NCBI GenBank assembly: GCA_004297395.1
Contig: SCUO01000036.1
Location: forward strand, 1 to 64,000
DNA from: Chloroflexota bacterium
Lineage (GTDB): Bacteria > Chloroflexota > Limnocylindria > Limnocylindrales > CSP1-4
DNA: 64,000 nt
Direction of reading: 5' to 3'
The notes under the pieces were generated by a model. That model did not search any database. It had not been told where the DNA came from and saw only the letters and a program-made list of their open reading frames with translations. Of this stretch, positions 55,797 to 64,000 are shown piece by piece. How positions within the stretch are numbered: the first letter of the stretch is position 1; each line of letters begins with the position of its first letter. The position numbers and the translations under genes are program-made.

Positions 55797-58700
55797 CTAG
55801 GGGTTCGTGATGATCGGGAAGGGGGTCGCGTTGACCCATGCGGACGAGCCGACACCGTTGTTGGCCCGGATCCGGAAGTAGTAGGTGGTCGCCTTGCTGA
55901 GGTTGCCGATGGTGGCCGTGACCGCATTGGACGCGACCGAGGTGTTCACGACGCCGGTGGTGAAGGTCGGGTTCGTCGCCCGCTGGATCGTGAAGCCGGT
56001 CTCGTTCGTCGCGTTGTCGGTCCAGGTGAGGGCGACTGCGCGCTTGTTGCCCTGATTCGCGCCGTTGACCGCCGTCAGGTTGGACGGGGCCGCCGGGAGC
56101 GGATCTGAAGCCGCCGTGCTGGCGACCAGCGAGTAGGCGGACAGCGTTGGAACTCCGCCGAACAGGTTGACGGCCGCGACTCGATACTCGTACTGGGTCG
56201 CGGGCTGGATGGTCGTGTCGGTGAACGTGACATTGCCGGTGTTGGTCCGGAGCGGTGCCACCGCAATCCGGGCGAACTCCCCGACGCCGAGGACGCGTCG
56301 TTCGATGACGAAGCCGCCCTCGTCGGTGGCGTTGTCACGCCACGTCAGTCGGGCCTGGGGGCCAGCCTGCAGCGTGGCGGTGAGGAGGCTCGGTGCCAGC
56401 GGCGCCGCCGTCGGCGGCGGCCCGACCGGGGCCGGATCCGAGAAGGACCGGGCTGTGACACTCGGGTACGCGCCACCGTAACCCACGGTGTTCTGCGCCA
56501 CGACGCGGTACAGGTACGCCGTGTTCACGTTCGAGCCACCGTCGCGAAGACTGCGCGGCTCATGGAGATTGGGCGCCGTCAACGGCGACTGGAGCGTCCC
56601 CGCATTCGTCCAGGTAAGGCCGTTCGTGGTCCGCTGCAGGAGGAACGACGTCTCGGTGATCGAGTTGTCGCTCCAGGCAATGACGAACCGTTGGTTGTTG
56701 CCCACTCCGGTGATCGTGGCCGACAGTCCGTCCGCCTCGAGCGGCGGGACCGCGACCAGCACCGGCCGCATCATGTCCATCTCTTCGTGGCTCAGGATGT
56801 GGCAGTGATACACGTACTCCCAACCGAAGTTGACGAGTGCGTTCAGGATCGTGGTCTCGGTCCCGTCAGGAGCCATGATCAGCCCCATCGGATCGAGGTT
56901 CGCGTTGTCGGGCATCATCGGGCTCAGGTTCCGGACACTGTTCGGCACCTCGAACGGCAGGGTCGGGATGATCGGTCGCAGGGCGACGTAGGTGTCCTGC
57001 AGCGGGTTCATCCGGACCGTGTCCTTCCAGCCGAGCTCGTTCGGCTCGGTCGGGCTGATGATGTTGTCCCAGGCCACCCGGTTGAGGACCTGGACGTCGT
57101 ACAGGTGGAAGTGGATCGGGTGGGTATCCACGCCGTTGTGGGTGATCTTCCAGATCTGCGTCCCGTCGCTGCCATCCGAGATGGCGGTGACGTTGAGGTC
57201 GCCCTCCGGCAGGTTCGTGGCGTCGATCACCTCGGTGGGTGGCGCGACGTACGGGTAGAGGTAGATGTTCTGCAGGGCGGGCGTCGCCGGCACGGCCTCG
57301 AGACCGAGGTTGGCCGTCATCCGTCCGAACTCGTCGAAGGCGGACGAGTTCATCTCGTCGTGGATGGCCTTCGGCTGGAGTGGGATCTTCAGCTGCGGGT
57401 TGCTCGCCAGCAGGTTGTCGAACCTGAACAGATCACCGCCCTGCTGGTTGATCCGCGCCATGCCGTCGCACCGGTTGGTGCCGTTCGGATCGGAGCAGTC
57501 ACTGGCTGCGCTGAACGACGTGCCGTAGGCCGAGTTGTAGGCAGCCTGACCGACGATGATCGGGTGCTGCCCTTCCTCGAACACGCCACTGCCGTCCGCG
57601 TGGTGCCTGAACGCCGCATTGAGCGCCGACAGGTTGAATGCGGGAGCGGCCGTCACGTCGGCGACCCTGACCTGCATGATGGTCCGGGTGTTCGGGCCGT
57701 AGCCGGGCAGGGTCAGCCCGTCCGGTCCGCCGGTGTAGTAGTCGTACTGCGGAACCCGGGCGGGGAACGCCGCGGGAGCGTCGTTGTAGAGGATCAGCGT
57801 CTTGCCCGCGAACTTCGAGAAGTCGACGATCACGTCCGCCCGCTCGGCGGGCGCGAGGAGCAGCGAGTGCTTGTCCACGTTGCCGACGTCGAATCGCGTC
57901 GGGTCGGTGATCCAGGTCGTGACCTGCTGGCCGTCGATGACGACCGGGGCGGGTAGGAACCCACCCTCCGTACCGATCTGGACCCAGTCCGGACCGGCCG
58001 GGCTCTGCGTCGTGTCGACCGTCGGGAAGACAACCGGGTCGGTTTGCGCGGCGGCTACTTCGGCCGCATTGAGCGCGACCTCGGTGTCGTCCGTTGGGTC
58101 AGATGGCGTTCCATTGTCGTCGGCGATGTACCACTGGAGATTCCAGAAACGGTCATTCGCGGCGTTGAGGACCCGGAACCGGTACGACTGCGGCTGCAGC
58201 GAGGTGGTCGGGTACGCCGTGCCGTTGACGATCGGCGTGTCGTTGAACTGCTCCATCCCGGCCGAGATGTTCGGCGTGCCCGGGATCTGGGCCGGCTCGC
58301 AGAACGGGTCTTCCTGGTACTGCCACGTCGCGGGGTCGTCCAGGTCACACGCAGGGTCGTAGTACGGGTTGGCGATCGGCGGGAATTGGGGCGTGGCCGG
58401 CGGCCAGAAGAACGGGCCGTACATCCAGCGGCCGTAGGCGCTCATCCCGGACGGGTCGCCCGGGTTCTGCGCCGGCATGTAGACGTGGTGGTACCAGAGG
58501 TTGCCCTCGCCGCCCCAGCGACCGGTATCCCATGTCGGGTCCTGCTCGAGAAGCTGGCCCGTCGACGGGACGAACGTCCGGTCCTGGATGATGAGCGGGA
58601 TCTGGTCGGCCGGGATGGTCCCGTTGGCAACCAGCTTCTGCTCGGTCGGGTCGGTGATCAGGTAGCCGGCAGCCTCGCCGGCGTAGACGTTGAGGCGGGT

Positions 58701-61040
58701 GATCCCCCACGCATGGTCGTGGTAGAACATCAGCCGCGCCGACTGCTGGTTCGTGTAGTAGAAGGTCTGGCACCCGTCACCGGCGGCCGAGCAGTCCGGC
58801 ACGTTCGCCGGCCTGCCCCCGCCGATCATGTCGGGCACGTTCTGGACCGCGACCCCCTGCGGCCACGGCGTGTTCTCGTTGGCGGGCGTGATCCACTGGT
58901 GCGGCGTGCCGTCGCTGATCCACGGCGTCACTCCACCGTGGAGGTGGAGCGTCGCCCGGTTGTCCTTGAAGCACCCGATCGGCTTCGGGTACTCGGTGCA
59001 TTCCGGATTTCGGATCTCGTCGGTGACGGTGCCCTCATCCATCGGCATGTCCATGGCCATGGGGCCCATGCCCGAGCCCATGATGGTCGAGTCGACCGGC
59101 AGGAACAGGTCGCCCGCGGCGCCTGTCGGGAGCAGGTTGTAGAAGACGATCCGGACCGCCTTGTCCTTCGTCGCGACGATCGTCGGGCCGAGGTAGTGCG
59201 GCGCAGTGACGCCCATGGCCTGCGTGCCATCGGGCATCAGCGCCGGGACGGATGTGCCGTCCAGCAGGTCATTGCTGAGGGCCACGCCGCTGCCGTCGGT
59301 GGTCAGCTGCACGTACTCACGGAGCAGCGTACCGGCGGCGGGCAGGCTCGAGCTCATCCGCTCCCGGTGCTGGATCACCGCGATGACGTAGTAGTCGGCG
59401 TTCGCGAAGGTCGTCGTGTCGGGCACGGCGACGGGGATGTACTGGCCGAGGTTGTTCGCGTTGCCCGCGCCGAGACCGGGCAGCGTGTCCTGGAACTTCT
59501 TGATGCCGCCAGGGGTCAGGTAGCCTGAGCCGCCGGTCAGCAGGTTCAGCTGGGTGATCGCGCCGACATCGGTCGTGGCCGTCGCCGTCGCGCCGGTCCC
59601 ACCGCCGCCGAACGTGATATCGGGGGCCGAGGTGTAGCCCGCCCCGAAGGTGTCGAGGATGACCGCCTGGACCTTGAGGGTCGCCGTGCCCTCCGCTGCG
59701 GTGAACGGATCGAGGCCGTGCGCGACCGGGTCGAACTGCGACCCGTCGCGGATGACCACGGCGGGGGCCGTCGCGTACCCGGAGCCCGGGGAGTCAACGA
59801 CGACGCCGGTGACGGTCAGGAAGTCCGTGTCAGCGGTCAGGTTGCAGTCCGGATACGGGGCAGCACAGACAGCGTGGCCCGTCGCCTTGACACCGCTCGG
59901 GTCGTCCGGCAGGTCGAAGTCGACGGTCGGGAACTTGTAGCCGGTCCCTTCGGCCACGATGCTGACCGCGTCCACGCCACCGAGGACGTGCGCGGTCGCG
60001 TCAGTGGTCGCTCCGCCCCCGCTGATCGTGACGGTCGGGGCCGTGTAGCCACCGCCCTCCGCCGTGACGTCGACAGAGGTGACGGCACCGGATGCCTGGA
60101 CGAACGCCTCTGCGGTCGCCCCGTCGGCGGCCGGGTTGGAGCTCGAGATGGTCACCGACGGCTGCGACGTGTAGCCGCTGCCGGGATCGGTGATCGTCAG
60201 GCCGGTCACCGCACCGTTGGCCCCGACCGTGGCCGTAGCGGTGGCCCCGCCGCCCGCTGGCGTGCCGGGGGGGAGGATGGTCGCCGCGAACGAATAGGTT
60301 CGTGGGCCGGCAAGGACGGGGAACTCGGTCCCACCGACGACGAACGTCCCGGTCGTGGGCGGAGCCGCCGGCGACGGGTAGTACACGCCATCCGTCCCGG
60401 CGTTGATGTCGAGCGGGATACCCTGGCCGTAGAAGGCGATGAGATCGCCCGCCAGCACGTCGACGGGTGCCGCCGGAATCCAGACCTCGACCTGGTCGAC
60501 GCCGGCGACGGCCGGCGGCGGGACGGTCAGGAGGCCACTGTCGAAGACGACCTCGTACTCATTCGTGGTCGCGGTCGCCCGCAGGACGTAGGCGTGGAAC
60601 TGGTTGCCCTCCGACACGAGCGCCGGATTGCCGACGGTCTGGTTCCATGTCCGGAAGTCCTGCAGCGTCCCGGCGACCAACGGCGTCGGGAGGACGACGA
60701 GCACCTGGCCCAGGCCCGGATTGCCGGATCCCGTGGTAACGAAGGTGTCGTCGCTCGCATACGTTCTGGCCTGGAGCGGGTTGCCGATCGTGACCGACGC
60801 GATCGGCGCCGGATCGATCGTGACGCTGACGTCGGGGAGCGTCTGCGGGCTGTTCGCCCAGTTCGGGTATGGCCCGAAGTAGTGGGGGACCTTGGTCTCG
60901 TCGGTCGCGCTGATTGGCGCCGACGCGACGATTGGCGCGGCGACCGAGTTGCCAGCGGGCCGGCTCAGTGCGATTGCGGGGGCCGCGGCGGCCTGGCAGA
61001 TGGCCAGGGCCATCAGCAGCGCCCCCAGTCTCCTTGTCAT
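55797..61040 (-). CDS. Giant multicopper oxidase 3 with N-terminal 'GSGYTxxPxV' repeats and C-terminal FN3-like domains
   Basis: About 1747 aa from ATG 61040 (signal ALLMALAICQAAAAPAIA); TLHLHGGVTPW, MFYHDHAWGITRLNVYAG, HPIHFHLYDVQVL, VYHCHILSHEEMDMMRPV copper motifs; three FN3-like blocks at the C-terminus. Confidence 0.9.
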   Translation of the reverse strand: MTRRLGALLMALAICQAAAAPAIALSRPAGNSVAAPIVASAPISATDETKVPHYFGPYPNWANSPQTLPDVSVTIDPAPIASVTIGNPLQARTYASDDTFVTTGSGNPGLGQVLVVLPTPLVAGTLQDFRTWNQTVGNPALVSEGNQFHAYVLRATATTNEYEVVFDSGLLTVPPPAVAGVDQVEVWIPAAPVDVLAGDLIAFYGQGIPLDINAGTDGVYYPSPAAPPTTGTFVVGGTEFPVLAGPRTYSFAATILPPGTPAGGGATATATVGANGAVTGLTITDPGSGYTSQPSVTISSSNPAADGATAEAFVQASGAVTSVDVTAEGGGYTAPTVTISGGGATTDATAHVLGGVDAVSIVAEGTGYKFPTVDFDLPDDPSGVKATGHAVCAAPYPDCNLTADTDFLTVTGVVVDSPGSGYATAPAVVIRDGSQFDPVAHGLDPFTAAEGTATLKVQAVILDTFGAGYTSAPDITFGGGGTGATATATTDVGAITQLNLLTGGSGYLTPGGIKKFQDTLPGLGAGNANNLGQYIPVAVPDTTTFANADYYVIAVIQHRERMSSSLPAAGTLLREYVQLTTDGSGVALSNDLLDGTSVPALMPDGTQAMGVTAPHYLGPTIVATKDKAVRIVFYNLLPTGAAGDLFLPVDSTIMGSGMGPMAMDMPMDEGTVTDEIRNPECTEYPKPIGCFKDNRATLHLHGGVTPWISDGTPHQWITPANENTPWPQGVAVQNVPDMIGGGRPANVPDCSAAGDGCQTFYYTNQQSARLMFYHDHAWGITRLNVYAGEAAGYLITDPTEQKLVANGTIPADQIPLIIQDRTFVPSTGQLLEQDPTWDTGRWGGEGNLWYHHVYMPAQNPGDPSGMSAYGRWMYGPFFWPPATPQFPPIANPYYDPACDLDDPATWQYQEDPFCEPAQIPGTPNISAGMEQFNDTPIVNGTAYPTTSLQPQSYRFRVLNAANDRFWNLQWYIADDNGTPSDPTDDTEVALNAAEVAAAQTDPVVFPTVDTTQSPAGPDWVQIGTEGGFLPAPVVIDGQQVTTWITDPTRFDVGNVDKHSLLLAPAERADVIVDFSKFAGKTLILYNDAPAAFPARVPQYDYYTGGPDGLTLPGYGPNTRTIMQVRVADVTAAPAFNLSALNAAFRHHADGSGVFEEGQHPIIVGQAAYNSAYGTSFSAASDCSDPNGTNRCDGMARINQQGGDLFRFDNLLASNPQLKIPLQPKAIHDEMNSSAFDEFGRMTANLGLEAVPATPALQNIYLYPYVAPPTEVIDATNLPEGDLNVTAISDGSDGTQIWKITHNGVDTHPIHFHLYDVQVLNRVAWDNIISPTEPNELGWKDTVRMNPLQDTYVALRPIIPTLPFEVPNSVRNLSPMMPDNANLDPMGLIMAPDGTETTILNALVNFGWEYVYHCHILSHEEMDMMRPVLVAVPPLEADGLSATITGVGNNQRFVIAWSDNSITETSFLLQRTTNGLTWTNAGTLQSPLTAPNLHEPRSLRDGGSNVNTAYLYRVVAQNTVGYGGAYPSVTARSFSDPAPVGPPPTAAPLAPSLLTATLQAGPQARLTWRDNATDEGGFVIERRVLGVGEFARIAVAPLRTNTGNVTFTDTTIQPATQYEYRVAAVNLFGGVPTLSAYSLVASTAASDPLPAAPSNLTAVNGANQGNKRAVALTWTDNATNETGFTIQRATNPTFTTGVVNTSVASNAVTATIGNLSKATTYYFRIRANNGVGSSAWVNATPFPIITNP

Positions 61041-61305
61041 TTCCTCGCTCCCCTTCATGGGTTCGGCTGGGCACCTGCGCGACACCCCCTGGGGCGGCGG
61101 GTCGCAACGACAGGCACACGTGCCCGTTGTCCCGGACCCTAGGGATGCCGGCTTTCGCGGCCATCGGGGGGATGCCCCGACGTCATCACGGAACCCGGTC
61201 CGCGGAGGATCACGGAGGGCGCGGCGAAACGGCACCCTCGAATCCGTACCTCGGTCCGTACCGGGCTCGGTCATCGGACGCGGCACCTGCGCATACCATC
61301 CGTCC

Positions 61306-61821
61306 ATGCACAAGCCGGAACCCCGTACCGGCCGCCAGGTCGCGCGCGTGCCAGGCTCCCTCGACGACCCCGACTCGGATGTCCAGGACGGGTTCGACCG
61401 GCTCGACACCGACGAGGCTGCCGCAGCCGACGTCCGCGTGCGGTATCGCGAGCACGGCCTCGAGCCGATCGCGCCAGGCGATTGCATCGCCGCACGGCTG
61501 GACGAGGATGAGCACCTCCTGGCCGTCGTGCCCGCGGTGGTGATGGTTCGGCGGCTGGCCAGGCCCGGCGAGGACGAGCAGCTTCGCGGCGATCTCTACG
61601 TCACGTCGAGGCGCCTGCTGCACGTGAGCCTGTTCAACCGGACGATCGAGCTCGACGAGATCGAGGACGCGGCCCTCTCGGGCACGAACGTCCTGCTGTT
61701 GCTTCGAGGCGGGCTCGGGGTGGTCCTCCGCACGTCGAGCCCGAGGCTGGTCCGGGCGAGGATCGCCGTCGCCAGGGCAGCCCGCGGTGCGCCGGCCGGC
61801 GAGGACGTGAGGGCGCCCTGA
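61306..61821 (+). CDS. Hypothetical protein, PH/GRAM-like
   Basis: 171 aa; LYVTSRRLLHVSLFNRTIELDEIEDAAL pattern. Confidence 0.5.
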   Translation: MHKPEPRTGRQVARVPGSLDDPDSDVQDGFDRLDTDEAAAADVRVRYREHGLEPIAPGDCIAARLDEDEHLLAVVPAVVMVRRLARPGEDEQLRGDLYVTSRRLLHVSLFNRTIELDEIEDAALSGTNVLLLLRGGLGVVLRTSSPRLVRARIAVARAARGAPAGEDVRAP

Positions 61822-61848
61822 CGAGCTGGGATTCGGGCCCGCCCCCGA

Positions 61849-62526
61849 TCAGGTGAACGAGCGGTAGAGCCTGCCGGCCTCGCGGCGATTGTCGACGTTC
61901 AGCTTCCGGAGCACGTTGCTGACGTGCGTCTCCACGGTCCGCTGGGACAGGGTCAGTCGCTTCGCGATCTCGCGATCCGTGTAGCCCTCGGCGACGAGCC
62001 GGAGGACCTCGGTCTCACGCGGGCTGATCTCGTTGCCGGCGGCCCCGATCGGGGTCGGAGCCCGCCGCGACCGCTCGGCCAGGTTGCGGACGAGGCGAGC
62101 CGCCATCTGGCGGGGCACGACGAGGTCGCCACGGTGGGCGCCTCGGACGGCTCGCACGAGGGCCTCCGGGGCGACATCCTTCGTCAGGAACCCGGCGGCG
62201 CCATTGCCGACGGCATCGGCGACGTCGGCATCGTCCGTCGAGACCGTGAGCATGACGATGCGGGTCGCCGGGATCCTCGGCGCGAGCTCCCTGACAAGAT
62301 CGACGCCATTCATGCCGGGCAGGCCGATGTCGACGAGCATGACATCCGGACGCAGCTGCGGCGCAAGGCTGAGCGCATCCTCCGCGGTGGCCGCCTCGCC
62401 CACGACCTCGATGCCGGGCTTGCCGAGAGCCTGCCGGATCGCGAGCCGGACGAGCGAATGATCGTCAACGAGCATGACCCGGATCGGGCCCGTGGGCGCC
62501 CCGGCGATCGGCTGACGAGACTGCAT
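61849..62526 (-). CDS. NarL/FixJ-type response regulator with LuxR HTH
   Basis: VMLVDDHSLVRLAIRQAL receiver; SPRETEVLRLVAEGYTDREIAKRLTLSQRTVETHVSNVLRKL HTH. Confidence 0.93.
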   Translation of the reverse strand: MQSRQPIAGAPTGPIRVMLVDDHSLVRLAIRQALGKPGIEVVGEAATAEDALSLAPQLRPDVMLVDIGLPGMNGVDLVRELAPRIPATRIVMLTVSTDDADVADAVGNGAAGFLTKDVAPEALVRAVRGAHRGDLVVPRQMAARLVRNLAERSRRAPTPIGAAGNEISPRETEVLRLVAEGYTDREIAKRLTLSQRTVETHVSNVLRKLNVDNRREAGRLYRSFT

Positions 62527-62527
62527 G

Positions 62528-63970
62528 TCAGGCTCGGCCGCCCACCGGCGAAGCTGGGTTGGCTGCACCGCCGATCGGGGCAACGACGAGGATCTCCGTT
62601 CCGTGGCCGGGAACGGAGTTGATCGTGAGCCGACCACCGACGAGGGCCGCTCGCTCCCGCATGGCCGACAGTCCGAAGCCGGCGTCCGCGACAGAAGCCG
62701 GGTCGAAGCCGATGCCATCGTCGGCCACCGTGAGGAGCACCTCACCGCGGTAATGCTCAACCCGGACGGTGACACTCGACGCGCCGGCGTGGCGACGGAC
62801 GTTGGCCAATGCCTCCTGGGCGATCCGCAGGAGCTCGGCCTGCGTCCGGGCCGGCAGGGCGGGCAGATCCGGCCGACAGTCGAACTCCACCCGGAGCCCG
62901 AACCGATCGGCGTGGTCTTCCAGATAGCGACTGAGGAGCGGCCCGAAGTGGGGCGACGTGTCAGCCGAGATCCGGATCGCGAGCACCGCCTGTCGAGCCT
63001 CGCTGAGCCCGAGCTCGACGGCCTCCGTCGCCTCTCGGGCGAGTGCCTGGGCATCCGCGGACAGGTGGCTCTCGGCCGTCAGCCTGGCCAGCTTGAGCTT
63101 GGCCAGCCACAGCGCCTGGGCGAGCCCGTCGTGCAACTCCCGTGACAGCCTGGTGCGCTCGTCGATCGCTGCCCGATCGACCTCGGCCGCGCGCATGGCC
63201 TCGAGGGCCACGTTCGCTCCCCGGAGGGCCCGCATGATCGCCGAGGCCTCGGCCTCGATGGCGAGGAGCAGCACGATGTCGAACCCGAGCCGGAGGACGT
63301 CGGCGCTCGTGACCGGCCCGGGATGGGTTCCGGGGAAGACGGCGGCGTGGAGCTGGGCGAATGCCGCGAGGATGAGCCCAAACGCGATGTAGCGATCGCC
63401 GATCGAGCCGTCCCGGCGCCAGAGCAGTCGGGTGAGCCAGGCCCCAATCCCGTACAGGACGGCCCCGAGGAGGTGCAGGCCAACCCCGAAGGGCGTCATG
63501 CGTGGCGCGACCTGGTCGCCGGTCGGGCCGTCGACGAGCGCAGGCAGCGGAGCATTGGCCTCGACGAGGAAGATGAGGGCCAGGACCGCGAGCCCCACCA
63601 CCAGCACGAGCGTGCGGGGATGCGCCGGCGACCGACCTCGCAGCGAGGCGACGCCGCCGGCCACGATCAGGGCCCCGCCCAGGAGACGCGCCCAGGCGAA
63701 GATGTGGAGATGCTCCGGGCCGGGCTCGACCGTGGACAGCGTGGAGTCGCCATGGGTGACGATCGTCCCCACGACGCCGCCCAGGTTGCCCAGGGCGATC
63801 GCGAGGAACGCGGCGGCTTGATACACCGCGAACGCATCGTGACGCTCGCGGAAGCGGATCCATGCCAAGCCGGCGACCGTCATGGTGACCACCATCGCGA
63901 TCGTGTCGAGCGTCAGGTCCAGCGCGGGAGCCACGACCCGGAGCGCCGGATTCGGCGGGGCGAACGCCAT
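62528..63970 (-). CDS. NarL-type membrane sensor histidine kinase (HisKA_3/HATPase)
   Basis: ERTRLSRELHDGLAQALWLAKLKL, LRIAQEALANVRRHAGAS, VADDGIGFD; start could lie beyond the window end. Confidence 0.9.
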   Translation of the reverse strand: MAFAPPNPALRVVAPALDLTLDTIAMVVTMTVAGLAWIRFRERHDAFAVYQAAAFLAIALGNLGGVVGTIVTHGDSTLSTVEPGPEHLHIFAWARLLGGALIVAGGVASLRGRSPAHPRTLVLVVGLAVLALIFLVEANAPLPALVDGPTGDQVAPRMTPFGVGLHLLGAVLYGIGAWLTRLLWRRDGSIGDRYIAFGLILAAFAQLHAAVFPGTHPGPVTSADVLRLGFDIVLLLAIEAEASAIMRALRGANVALEAMRAAEVDRAAIDERTRLSRELHDGLAQALWLAKLKLARLTAESHLSADAQALAREATEAVELGLSEARQAVLAIRISADTSPHFGPLLSRYLEDHADRFGLRVEFDCRPDLPALPARTQAELLRIAQEALANVRRHAGASSVTVRVEHYRGEVLLTVADDGIGFDPASVADAGFGLSAMRERAALVGGRLTINSVPGHGTEILVVAPIGGAANPASPVGGRA

Positions 63971-64000
63971 GATCGACAGCGCCGTAAGGCCCAGGGTGGT

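Noticed and set aside
61041-61487. N-terminal extension of the giant MCO ORF
   Set aside because: Signal peptide begins at ATG 61040 (or MKGSEE at 61058); extension overlaps the divergent 61306 gene.
1-64000. tRNA, rRNA or prophage genes
   Set aside because: None recognised on either strand by reading; a tRNAscan-SE/Infernal run would be needed to exclude small RNAs.

Overview
High-GC bacterial chromosome segment. Gene content and style (caa3-type oxidase, several ECF sigma/anti-sigma pairs, KorAB, large multicopper oxidases) suggest a Chloroflexota-like or actinobacterial-like soil/freshwater lineage; this is inference, since no rRNA is present. Coding is dense with about 55 supportable CDSs, and no tRNA, rRNA, CRISPR array or transposase was seen. 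Main blocks are: ctaD/ctaC/ctaG; a potADBC-type ABC transporter; ferredoxin + proC + proline dehydrogenase; three ECF sigma/membrane anti-sigma modules; dispersed tyrosine/homogentisate catabolism (hppD, fumarylacetoacetase-like, hmgA) with MarR and TetR regulators; a four-gene CBS-korA-korB-CBS operon with 4-bp overlaps; a class III nucleotide cyclase/AAA/TPR protein divergent from a Crp/Fnr regulator next to an MFS-cNMP-binding fusion; a fabD-fabF-fabF cluster; and a copper-protein island (49.7-61.0 kb) with an anchored cupredoxin, a double-CHRD protein and three multicopper oxidases, one about 1750 aa with N-terminal 'GSGYTxxPxV' repeats and C-terminal FN3-like domains. The most interesting signals are that giant oxidase island, the cNMP-signalling neighbourhood, a two-promoter/two-dyad MarR operator, a 12-bp perfect dyad over the hmgA start region, conserved upstream elements of duplicated ECF modules, several REP-like intergenic dyads, and recurrent -10 hexamers 6-8 nt from start codons suggesting leaderless mRNAs. 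All calls are from reading the sequence; no database search was run.
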